Source of the DNA: a virus | Direction: 5' to 3' (one strand) | DNA length: 34,860 nt | IMG/VR virus record: IMGVR_UViG_3300031918_000095 | Coordinates: 1 to 34,860 of that record | Shown here: in pieces, positions 28,663 through 34,860 of the stretch | How positions within the stretch are numbered: the first letter of the stretch is position 1 | Layout of the letters: each line of letters begins with the position of its first letter | The notes under the pieces: model-generated | Told to the model about the DNA's origin: nothing | What the model saw: the letters and a program-made list of their open reading frames with translations, nothing else | Databases searched by the model: none | Position numbers and translations under genes: made by a program

Positions 28663-28835
28663 AATAGCTGGGTTATGGTAGGCACTTCGGCACAATAGTT
28701 CTTGTTTACACTCAATTAAATAAAGCACAAAAATTATATTTTGGAACAAACAATGCAATGAGAAAACCTTATTACTTATTAAATATTGATTAACCTCCCT
28801 ACCAAGAAAAACTCCATCGATATGGGGTTTTTCTT
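28663..28835 (+). ncRNA. Candidate ncRNA 2 upstream of terminase
   Basis: About 170 nt between the promoter 28629-28656 and the terminator 28807-28832. UGGUAGG (28676-28682) near the 5' end is perfectly complementary to CCUACCA (28798-28804) just before the terminator, so the RNA ends may be clamped together. Only very short frames are present. No known family recognised. The two units together fill the 490-base gap between the leftward pair and the terminase genes. Confidence 0.5.
28807..28832 (+). terminator. Terminator before the terminase genes
   Basis: AAAAACTCCAT (28807-28817), CGAT loop, ATGGGGTTTTT (28822-28832): 11 pairs with one T-G, then TTC-TTTT. It ends ncRNA 2. Confidence 0.75.
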
Positions 28836-28842
28836 TTATTAC

Positions 28843-28872
28843 TTGTCAAAAGAATAAACTATGGTGTATACT
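28843..28872 (+). promoter_or_regulatory. Late promoter of the packaging genes
   Basis: TTGTCA (28843-28848), 18-bp spacer, TATACT (28867-28872). The ATG at 28879 lies at the expected transcription start, so the small-terminase message is predicted to be leaderless. Confidence 0.6.
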
Positions 28873-28878
28873 TATTAA

Positions 28879-29253
28879 ATGACAACAACTAATCCTGAAA
28901 ATACAGGAAGAAAGCAGGATGGAACATTTGCTCCAGGAGTAAGTGGAAACCCTGCAGGTAAACCAAAGGGAGCAAGACATCTCACTACTTTATTATTTGA
29001 AGCACTACAAAAGAAGATCCCAGGAAGAGATGAAACTTATCAAGACAAGTTAGTGGAAAGAATACTTACCGAAGCTATTGTTAAGGGTAAGGGAGATATG
29101 ATAAAACTCGCAATGAATTACATTGATGGAATGCCACAGCAAGGAATAGACATCACAACAAACGATGAACCTATCAATGGTCTTAATGATATAAACGTGC
29201 TTGAGATAGCTCGTCGAGTCTCAGCCGAATTGAAAGCTAAAAAAACAAAGTAA
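28879..29253 (+). CDS. Small terminase subunit-like protein
   Basis: 124 residues. The N-terminus has the DUF5681 motif GTFAPGVSGNPAGKPKGARH (about 20-39), followed by a helical core (LTTLLFEALQKKIPG, YQDKLVERILTEAIVKG). DUF5681 proteins usually sit just upstream of the large terminase and act as small-subunit DNA-recognition factors. That is the position here. The start is fixed by the leaderless promoter. Confidence 0.7.
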   Translation: MTTTNPENTGRKQDGTFAPGVSGNPAGKPKGARHLTTLLFEALQKKIPGRDETYQDKLVERILTEAIVKGKGDMIKLAMNYIDGMPQQGIDITTNDEPINGLNDINVLEIARRVSAELKAKKTK

Positions 29254-29254
29254 T

Positions 29255-29389
29255 ATGAATAAAGCAAAAATGGTATGTGTTTCTAAAATGTCTATGTTAA
29301 AAGAGCATAAGAAACTTATCCCAATGTTAGAGAAGGTAAATCCTAAAGAGGCTAAAGCCCAAACTAAGGAGATGAAGAAATATAAATAA
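29255..29389 (+). CDS. 44-residue basic peptide
   Basis: MNKAKMVCVSKMSMLKEHKK then KLIPMLEKVNPKEAKAQTKE: Lys/Met-rich and helical. The TAATATG junction links it to the small terminase, and its stop overlaps the large-terminase start by one base (TAATG). Too short for most callers. It may be a packaging accessory. Confidence 0.55.
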   Translation: MNKAKMVCVSKMSMLKEHKKLIPMLEKVNPKEAKAQTKEMKKYK

Positions 29390-30981
29390 TGGACGAGAAA
29401 CTAAAAGAAATGCTAGGTCTAGTGGATATCCATATCTTCCTAGAGACTAACAACATAAAGAACGAACAGGGAGAAAAGCTAGACTTCCACAATCACGCCT
29501 TCTTATGGGACATTTTCGCAGACCAAGCTCCACACCAAGCTATAATGAAAGCCGCGCAGATAGGATTTACTACCACAGCAATACTTAAAAGCCTATGGTT
29601 AGCATACACAAAGAAGATGGATATGATTTACACCATGCCAACCTTCTCAGACGTGCAGACCCTGGTTACATCAAAGGTGGACCGCATAATAGAACAGAAC
29701 CCAATACTCCAGGAATGGGTAGAAAAGAAAGATACCATACAGCAGAAGCGTGTGGGTAATTCTGTTATATACTACCGTGGAACGTGGAGTGAACGTGAAG
29801 CCCTATCAACATCCTCAGACTTAAACGTCCACGATGAGGTGGACCGCTCTAACCTTAAGGTGGTGGACCAATACTATTCACGTCTCCAACACTCAAAGTA
29901 TGGCTGGCAGTGGCTATTTAGTAACCCAAGTGTTCCAGAGGTAGGAGTTCATAAACTATGGTCCAGGAGTGACCAGAAGCATTGGTTCGTAAAATGCCCG
30001 CAATGTAATAAAAAGCAATACATGGTAATGGAGAACATTATGAAGAAAGAAGGAAGTGAGGACTATTACTATGGTTGTAACAACTGTAAGACAGAACTAA
30101 ATAGAAACGATGGAGAGTGGATCGCCCGCTGGAAGGACAGAACATATAACAAAGATACAAATCCAAATGGAGTAAATGGCTACTGGATTTCATTATTGAT
30201 GGCTCCGTGGGTGTCCGCTAACACAGTCAAACACTTAGAGAAAACAAAGCCCGCTGACTTCTTTGCTAACTTCGTACTAGGGATACCTTACACTGGCTCA
30301 GGTAACACGGTCCAGAAGGATATGATTATGCGTAACCTTACTGACGCAATAAACGAACAAAAAGGACGCATTGTTATTGGAGTAGACCCAGGAAGTGATA
30401 TCAGATATGTGATAGGTAACCGAGACGGGATATTCTATTACGGAGACTGTAAGGGTTATGGAGAACTCGAGGCTCTTATGAAGCGCTGGCCTAAAGCAAT
30501 TATGGTAATCGACTCAGGAGGAGACTTGATAGCAAGCCGTGAGTTACGATCAAGATACAAAAACCGCATATTCCTAGCTTACTACCGCTTAGACAGAAAG
30601 AGCGAAGAGTTATTCTCATGGAACGATGATGAGGGTTCAGTAACAGTTGACCGCAACAGAGGCATTCAGCTATTGATAGATGAGTTCACAGACAGAAGAA
30701 TACCAATCTATGGGACCGAAACTGACTGGTATGATTACTGGGTTCATTGGTCCCACATCTATCGAATAAGTGAAGAGGACCAACTAGGTAAACTTCGCCA
30801 CAAGTGGATGAGAAGTGATCGTGACGATTTCGTCCACGCAACACTTTACTGGAGAGCAGGAATGGATAGGTTTATGGATGGAGAAGGAGCAATCATTAAC
30901 ATACAAGAAAGTATAGGAGAAACGGGTTACACTACCACTGCCGATGGAAAAAACTTGTTTCGTCCACAAAGAATATACTAA
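29389..30981 (+). CDS. terL: Large terminase subunit (GpA-type)
   Basis: 530 residues. ATPase: Walker-A-like AAQIGFTT (55-62, the relaxed form of this family) and Walker B LNVHDE (145-150). A zinc ribbon follows: CPQC (203-206) with CNNC (230-233), typical of lambda GpA-type enzymes. The C-terminal RNase H-like nuclease has GVDPGSD (Asp333), VIDSGGD (Asp375) and DRDDFVHA (Asp480). It cuts and translocates DNA into the procapsid through the portal encoded downstream. The preceding microprotein overlaps its ATG by one base. Confidence 0.9.
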   Translation: MDEKLKEMLGLVDIHIFLETNNIKNEQGEKLDFHNHAFLWDIFADQAPHQAIMKAAQIGFTTTAILKSLWLAYTKKMDMIYTMPTFSDVQTLVTSKVDRIIEQNPILQEWVEKKDTIQQKRVGNSVIYYRGTWSEREALSTSSDLNVHDEVDRSNLKVVDQYYSRLQHSKYGWQWLFSNPSVPEVGVHKLWSRSDQKHWFVKCPQCNKKQYMVMENIMKKEGSEDYYYGCNNCKTELNRNDGEWIARWKDRTYNKDTNPNGVNGYWISLLMAPWVSANTVKHLEKTKPADFFANFVLGIPYTGSGNTVQKDMIMRNLTDAINEQKGRIVIGVDPGSDIRYVIGNRDGIFYYGDCKGYGELEALMKRWPKAIMVIDSGGDLIASRELRSRYKNRIFLAYYRLDRKSEELFSWNDDEGSVTVDRNRGIQLLIDEFTDRRIPIYGTETDWYDYWVHWSHIYRISEEDQLGKLRHKWMRSDRDDFVHATLYWRAGMDRFMDGEGAIINIQESIGETGYTTTADGKNLFRPQRIY

Positions 30982-30986
30982 AATAT

Positions 30987-31015
30987 TTTACAAATAAAAA
31001 TATTAGGTTTATAAT
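30987..31015 (+). promoter_or_regulatory. Promoter of the portal operon
   Basis: TTTACA (30987-30992), 17-bp spacer, TATAAT (31010-31015). Start near 31022, leaving a 25-nt A-rich leader before the portal ATG. Confidence 0.65.
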
Positions 31016-31046
31016 TATATTATAAAAAAATTAAACACAAAACATT

Positions 31047-32903
31047 ATGGGAATAATAAATAATCGTAACGCGTTCAATTCAGTTAGAGGAGTCCAGCAA
31101 CTCTTTGGCCCTTTAAATAAAGGAAAAAAATCACTTGATGAAGATGAGGGTGAAGAACAGTTGCAGCCAGAGTTTGAATCAACAATGACCGAAGAAGAAA
31201 TCATTGCGCTAACTGCGCAGTGGATTTCCGAAGATGCAACTTATCAGAAAGACATCAAGACACAACAAAAAGACAATGTCAATTATTGGTTAGGAAAGCA
31301 TTACAATGACCTACAAACATCAGGGACAAAGCGTCCACTGACTGATAATCTTATCTTTGAAGCAGTTGAAACGTTCCTACCTATTGCTACCCGCGCAACC
31401 CCAGAAGCTAACGTGTCTACTACTATGGGACAGCAAGACAAGCTAACGAAAGCACTACAACCAATACTTAACTATCAAGGAGAAAGAACCTTAATGAGAA
31501 TGAAGTTGAAGGGCGCAACCCGCGACTGGGTCCTTAATCTTTTAGGTTGTATTAAGATTGTCTGGGATACTACAAAACAAGACTATGATATTAAGAAAGT
31601 CAGCGCAACCCGTTTGATATTTGATAAGAATGCTGAAATAGATGTAGACGGAACTTATTATGGAGAGTTCCTCGGAGAAAGAAAGCGCGCATCTGCTCGT
31701 AAGCTCTCACGAATGTTCCCAAAGAAAGAATCTTACATCAGAACTATGTGTCAGGGAAACTTTGGAACCAACCTCAATTACATTGAATGGAATACAAACT
31801 ACGACCTATTCTTTACTTTAGAACATCAAGTCCTCGGAAAGTTCAAGAACCCACACTGGAACTATGACGGAGAAGTAGAGAGAGAAGATCCAAACACAAA
31901 AGCAAAGAAGAAGGAATTTGTTAAGGGAAAAAACCATTTTGATAGACCAATGATACCTTATGTCTTCCTTTCAATCTTTAATCTAGGAAAGCGTCCACAC
32001 GATGAGACTTCCCTAGTCTTCCAGAACATCCCACTACAAGACACTATCAACAAGAGATACCAGCAAATAGACCGCAACGTTGAGGCCCAGAACAATGGTA
32101 TTGTTTTATCAGGTAAATACTTTACAAAAGAACAGGCCGCAGAAGCTGCTACCCAGCTTGCTCGTGGTAACCCACTATGGGTCCCAGAAGGAGACATCAG
32201 CCAGGCATACAAGAGAGATAACGCCCCACAGCTACCAGGAGATGTCTTTAATCACTTGAGAGACGCCCGCAATGAGCTCCGTAACATCTTTGGAACTTCA
32301 GGTTCAAGCCCAGAAGGAACCAAGAGCCAGGAGAGTGTTCGTGGAAAGATACTCATAAATCAATTAGACAGTTCTCGTATTGGTGGAGGGATTACAGAAT
32401 ATATAGAGCTTATGGCTGGAAACCTTTACAACTGGTTCGTCCAGATGATGTATGTTTATTACACAGATGAAAAGACATTCCCAATAGGCTTGGACCGCAA
32501 CAAGGATACAATGGTCGCGATAATCAACACAGACTTCACTCAACCAGTTCACGTAACAGTCAAGTCGGGTTCCCTAGTACCAAAGGATCCACTAACACAG
32601 AGAAACGAGGCTATGGACCTATGGAGCGCGCAAGGAATAGACCCTATCTCATTCTACGAGAAATTAGACTTCCCTAACCCTTATGAATCCGCAAAAGACT
32701 TATTGACATGGACTATGATAAAAGAAGGAGCATTACAACCACAAGCTATGTTCCCAGACTTTGGAGGACCACAGACCGCAGTTCAAGGAGTAGGTAACAG
32801 TGGAGTAGTAAGCGCAGAAGAAAGTAATCAAGCAAGAAACAATACTCCAGCTGAGGCTGTCGGAGCCACATCAGCACAATTATTAGGTAGCGTAAAATTA
32901 TAA
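31047..32903 (+). CDS. Portal protein
   Basis: 618 residues, the usual size for podovirus portals. An acidic N-terminal arm (DEDEGEEQLQPEFE) leads to helices starting EEEIIALTAQWISE. The wing contains beta strands (DYDIKKVSATRLIFDKNAEI). A long helical stem follows (PLQDTINKRYQQIDRNVEAQ, about 325-345), then a Gln/Ala-rich C-terminus. It forms the dodecameric ring where DNA enters the head. It follows the large terminase and has its own promoter. Confidence 0.8.
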   Translation: MGIINNRNAFNSVRGVQQLFGPLNKGKKSLDEDEGEEQLQPEFESTMTEEEIIALTAQWISEDATYQKDIKTQQKDNVNYWLGKHYNDLQTSGTKRPLTDNLIFEAVETFLPIATRATPEANVSTTMGQQDKLTKALQPILNYQGERTLMRMKLKGATRDWVLNLLGCIKIVWDTTKQDYDIKKVSATRLIFDKNAEIDVDGTYYGEFLGERKRASARKLSRMFPKKESYIRTMCQGNFGTNLNYIEWNTNYDLFFTLEHQVLGKFKNPHWNYDGEVEREDPNTKAKKKEFVKGKNHFDRPMIPYVFLSIFNLGKRPHDETSLVFQNIPLQDTINKRYQQIDRNVEAQNNGIVLSGKYFTKEQAAEAATQLARGNPLWVPEGDISQAYKRDNAPQLPGDVFNHLRDARNELRNIFGTSGSSPEGTKSQESVRGKILINQLDSSRIGGGITEYIELMAGNLYNWFVQMMYVYYTDEKTFPIGLDRNKDTMVAIINTDFTQPVHVTVKSGSLVPKDPLTQRNEAMDLWSAQGIDPISFYEKLDFPNPYESAKDLLTWTMIKEGALQPQAMFPDFGGPQTAVQGVGNSGVVSAEESNQARNNTPAEAVGATSAQLLGSVKL

Positions 32904-32904
32904 T

Positions 32905-33102
32905 ATGTTAAACAGAATAAAACCTTTTGGATATTCTCCAGACCACATAGCAAAGAAAAATAAAGAAATCCAAGATAAGTATAAAGAGCAAGATAAAAAG
33001 AAAGCAGTAGCTAAGAAGATGAAAACCTTTCATGGTCGCCCAATAGAAGAGCTTAAAAAAGAAGCTGGACTAGGTAAACATAAAGAACGCTATGAAAGAT
33101 AA
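32905..33102 (+). CDS. Small basic head-region protein, 65 aa
   Basis: MLNRIKPFGYSPDHIAKKNK then Lys-rich helices (EQDKKKAVAKKMKTFHG, ELKKEAGLGKHK). TAATATG junction to the portal. The next gene starts inside its last codons. It belongs to a group of tiny basic proteins between portal and scaffold. Function unknown. Confidence 0.6.
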   Translation: MLNRIKPFGYSPDHIAKKNKEIQDKYKEQDKKKAVAKKMKTFHGRPIEELKKEAGLGKHKERYER

Positions 33103-33244
33103 CAAATATATCAACGACATCACTGAAGACCAAGAAGACTCAAGAAAGAATGGTGACGTCCAAATAATAGAAGCAGGAGAGAAAGAAAAGTGTGAAGACT
33201 ATCCCAAGTCGGGGAATCAGTCAAGTGAATATTATAAAAAATAA
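33092..33244 (+). CDS. 50-residue acidic head-region protein
   Basis: MKDNKYINDITEDQEDSRKN then VQIIEAGEKEKCEDYPKSG, ending SEYYKK. Begins 11 bases before the end of the previous gene and ends two bases before the next ATG. Its acidic charge contrasts with the basic neighbours. Function unknown. Confidence 0.55.
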   Translation: MKDNKYINDITEDQEDSRKNGDVQIIEAGEKEKCEDYPKSGNQSSEYYKK

Positions 33245-33246
33245 TT

Positions 33247-33429
33247 ATGTCAGCAAAAATATCTACAAGAAAATATCTAGCAGCAAAAATGTCACAAGGC
33301 ATAGGTTTTCGTTCTAAGGCAGTCGGAGACGAAAAAACCTGTCCTGAGTGTGCTGGGAAGAATGGAAAATACAGCACAGGAGGAAAGCCACCTTATCACC
33401 CTAACTGTAGATGCTCCGCTGGAGAATAA
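33247..33429 (+). CDS. Mini protein with Mu-F/SPP1-gp7-type Cys motif
   Basis: 60 residues: MSAKISTRKYLAAKMSQGIG, GDEKTCPECAGKNGKYSTGG (about 27-46) and PPYHPNCRC (about 48-56). CPEC...HPNCRC is the C-terminal signature of minor head (Mu F-like, SPP1 gp7-like) proteins, which are normally 250-400 residues. Only the motif-bearing end is present here, so it is either a stripped-down minor head protein or a remnant under selection. Confidence 0.65.
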   Translation: MSAKISTRKYLAAKMSQGIGFRSKAVGDEKTCPECAGKNGKYSTGGKPPYHPNCRCSAGE

Positions 33430-33433
33430 ATAT

Positions 33434-33637
33434 ATGGGAAAAATGAATGAAAGCACAATAGATAATCATATGTTTGTGAAGTCTCATAAAAAAGCTGTAG
33501 CTCATAAAATGCCAGTCAAACATGAGACAAGTAAATTTTTCACTAAATTGACAGGGAAGACTCAAAAAGAACAGATGGATAAACACGAAGAGAATAGAGC
33601 TTATCAAAGAAGACATGGTCGAGCTTGGAATGATTAA
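33434..33637 (+). CDS. 67-residue basic protein
   Basis: From the ATG at 33434 (AAATAT-ATG): MGKMNESTIDNHMFVKSHKK, then HKMPVKHETSKFFTKL and a basic end QRRHGRAWND. Rich in His and Lys. A longer in-frame start overlaps the mini head protein and is less likely. Function unknown. Confidence 0.5.
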   Translation: MGKMNESTIDNHMFVKSHKKAVAHKMPVKHETSKFFTKLTGKTQKEQMDKHEENRAYQRRHGRAWND

Positions 33638-33649
33638 TTTAAATATTAT

Positions 33650-33910
33650 ATGATTTCATCAAAAGAAAAACTAGAGAAAGCAAGTAAAGAGTTCCACGCT
33701 CATCAAAAGGACTGGAAGTCTTCACTAGGAACAAAAGAAGAGTTTGAATCAGCTCACAAGAAAGTGGCAAAGAAGATGGGTGCTGTGAAAGGATATAAAC
33801 ACGCAGTAGCTCACACCACAAATGGGGAAAAGAAAGGATATAAAGACCCAAAGACAGGTCTGACACATCCATCAAAAGGAGCATTTAAGGATAGGTATCA
33901 AGGCAAGTAA
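33650..33910 (+). CDS. 86-residue basic head-region protein
   Basis: MISSKEKLEKASKEFHAHQK, AHKKVAKKMGAVKGYKHA, then Gly/Lys-rich KKGYKDPKTGLTHPSKGAFK. Basic, partly helical. It could bind DNA or line the portal. It precedes the scaffold by about 75 bases that hold a short inverted repeat and no gene. Confidence 0.55.
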   Translation: MISSKEKLEKASKEFHAHQKDWKSSLGTKEEFESAHKKVAKKMGAVKGYKHAVAHTTNGEKKGYKDPKTGLTHPSKGAFKDRYQGK

Positions 33911-33985
33911 TTAAAAAGTGCGTTATGGGTTTACTAGGCTAGTGACCCCTGGGGCTAATCCCAAAAAACTTACCCGTAAAAATAT

Positions 33986-34777
33986 ATGACTTTAGAAATA
34001 GACGAAACAATGTCTAACGAAGTAGCTTTTGAAGGAGATAGTAAACAAGAAGACATCTTTAAGTTTGCAGAACCAGAAGAAGCAAAGGAAGAGGCAACCG
34101 ACTCTGACTCACAAGAGGATAATAAAGGTGAAGTATCCGAGGCTGAAGAGGCTGAAGAAAAAAGGGTTCCTTATAGTAGATTTAAGGCAGTAAAAGAAGA
34201 GAGAGATAGTTATGAATCAACGATAGCTACGCTTGAGGAAAGACTATCTAAATTGGAAATTACTCGCCAAGAGTCAAGCTCCGAAGGAGAACTAACAGTA
34301 CCAAAAGAATGGGTTGAATTGTATGGAGATAGCGACGTGTCTAAGCGAGCTTATAAAATACAATTGCAACGTGAAGCACAGATAGAAGAGCGCGCAATAG
34401 AAAAGGCTCTCGATAAGTTTAGAGGAGAGGCAGATTCACAAGAGAAAGCGCTGGAACAGAATGAAGAAATTATAGATGATGGATTAGAACAATTACAAGA
34501 GTCACTAGGGAAGAAATTCTCTCCTGCTGTTGAAGAGTCAATCCTTTCTATCGTTGATGAGTTCTCACCAGTAGGGTCCGATGGTAAATACATCTCACTC
34601 TTCCCTTTTGATAAAGCCTATGAAATCTACACACTTAGAAATAAGGGAGCAATACAAAAAACTGTACAAGCCCGCAATCAAGTCGCTGACCTCACAAACA
34701 ACGGTTCTCAAGGAGAAGCAGAAGGCCAGGAGGGATCATTCAAACGTGGATGGGACTCATGGAGAGAAGCAGTTTAG
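33986..34777 (+). CDS. Scaffold protein
   Basis: 263 residues. An acidic, low-complexity N-terminus (EPEEAKEEATDSDSQEDN) leads to a long coiled coil (about 62-100: YSRFKAVKEERDSYESTIAT) with helical regions to about 235 and a polar tail. The composition and the place just before the major capsid gene are typical of phage scaffolds that guide procapsid assembly and then leave. No protease motif is seen. Ends in TAG. Confidence 0.8.
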   Translation: MTLEIDETMSNEVAFEGDSKQEDIFKFAEPEEAKEEATDSDSQEDNKGEVSEAEEAEEKRVPYSRFKAVKEERDSYESTIATLEERLSKLEITRQESSSEGELTVPKEWVELYGDSDVSKRAYKIQLQREAQIEERAIEKALDKFRGEADSQEKALEQNEEIIDDGLEQLQESLGKKFSPAVEESILSIVDEFSPVGSDGKYISLFPFDKAYEIYTLRNKGAIQKTVQARNQVADLTNNGSQGEAEGQEGSFKRGWDSWREAV

Positions 34778-34813
34778 CCTTATCAGATTATCAATTAATT
34801 TAAAAACATTATT

Positions 34814-34860
34814 ATGGCATTTACAAACAGAGTTGACACAATCACACTTGACTATCTTGT
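34814..34860 (+). CDS. Major capsid protein, N-terminus only
   Basis: ATG at 34814, preceded by ATTATT with no Shine-Dalgarno sequence. The first 15 codons read MAFTNRVDTITLDYL and the frame is open to the window edge. Its position directly after the scaffold identifies it as the likely HK97-fold major capsid protein. Too short to confirm by motif. Confidence 0.6.
   Translation, partial: MAFTNRVDTITLDYL

Noticed and set aside
33911-33985. tRNA or pseudoknot in the gap before the scaffold
   Set aside because: There is a short GGGT/ACCC and ACT/AGT pairing, but no acceptor stem, T-loop or anticodon arm.
1-34860. Temperate prophage signature
   Set aside because: No integrase, excisionase, attachment repeat or CI-type repressor is visible in this window; lysogeny cannot be supported, though genes outside the window could change this.

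Overview
The window is part of the genome of a small tailed bacteriophage, most likely short-tailed (podovirus-like). The right end reads in canonical packaging order: small terminase, large terminase, portal, minor head proteins, scaffold, start of the major capsid protein. The left end holds the structural genes that normally follow. I see collar/nozzle-like, ejection-protein-like and tail-fibre genes, but no tape-measure or tail-tube gene. The major capsid gene starts at 34814 and runs off the right edge, and an open reading frame enters at the left edge. A circular map cut inside the capsid region, or a slice of a larger genome, would both fit. No integrase, DNA polymerase or helicase is visible.

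The host is a walled bacterium: the phage carries a peptidoglycan peptidase, a transglycosylase-like enzyme and a PG-binding motif. The DNA is AT-rich. Promoters look like standard sigma-70 sites (TTGACA/TATAAT), but almost no gene has a Shine-Dalgarno sequence. Many start as TAA-t-ATG directly after the previous stop, and several promoters sit so close to the ATG that the mRNA should be leaderless. With the many LamG adhesin-like proteins this resembles phages of Patescibacteria/CPR bacteria. That host guess is an inference and is not proven by the sequence.

Layout. 1-15048 (+): head decoration, LamG/CBM-like adhesins, lysis cassette (membrane-anchored protein, M15 peptidase, holin-like), tail fibre, a Vsr-type homing endonuclease sitting in a broken LamG gene, nozzle/adaptor proteins, ejection protein and lytic enzyme. 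15019-19714 (-): an operon of about 19 mostly tiny proteins (zinc ribbons, single membrane spans, a pentapeptide-repeat protein), headed by an SSB-like protein and containing a strongly folded RNA element at 18038-18151. 20054-23110 (-): early genes including a RecB-like nuclease, a winged-helix protein and two HNH endonucleases. 23111-23670: a control region with divergent promoters, a 32-nt perfect palindrome and folded RNA. 23671-24616 (+): ParB-like and NinG-like proteins. 24617-27886 (+): a self-contained operon with a consensus promoter, a GroEL-type chaperonin, a GroES-type co-chaperonin, five small proteins and a bidirectional terminator. 27884-28389 (-): an HNH protein and a small unknown. 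28430-28835 (+): two tandem promoter-RNA-terminator units with no gene in them. 28843-34860 (+): packaging and head genes.

The most notable items are the phage-encoded GroEL/GroES pair with a diverged apical domain, the candidate non-coding RNAs (two directly upstream of the terminase genes), the duplicated control element of the two leftward operons, and the dense set of microproteins shorter than 60 residues.
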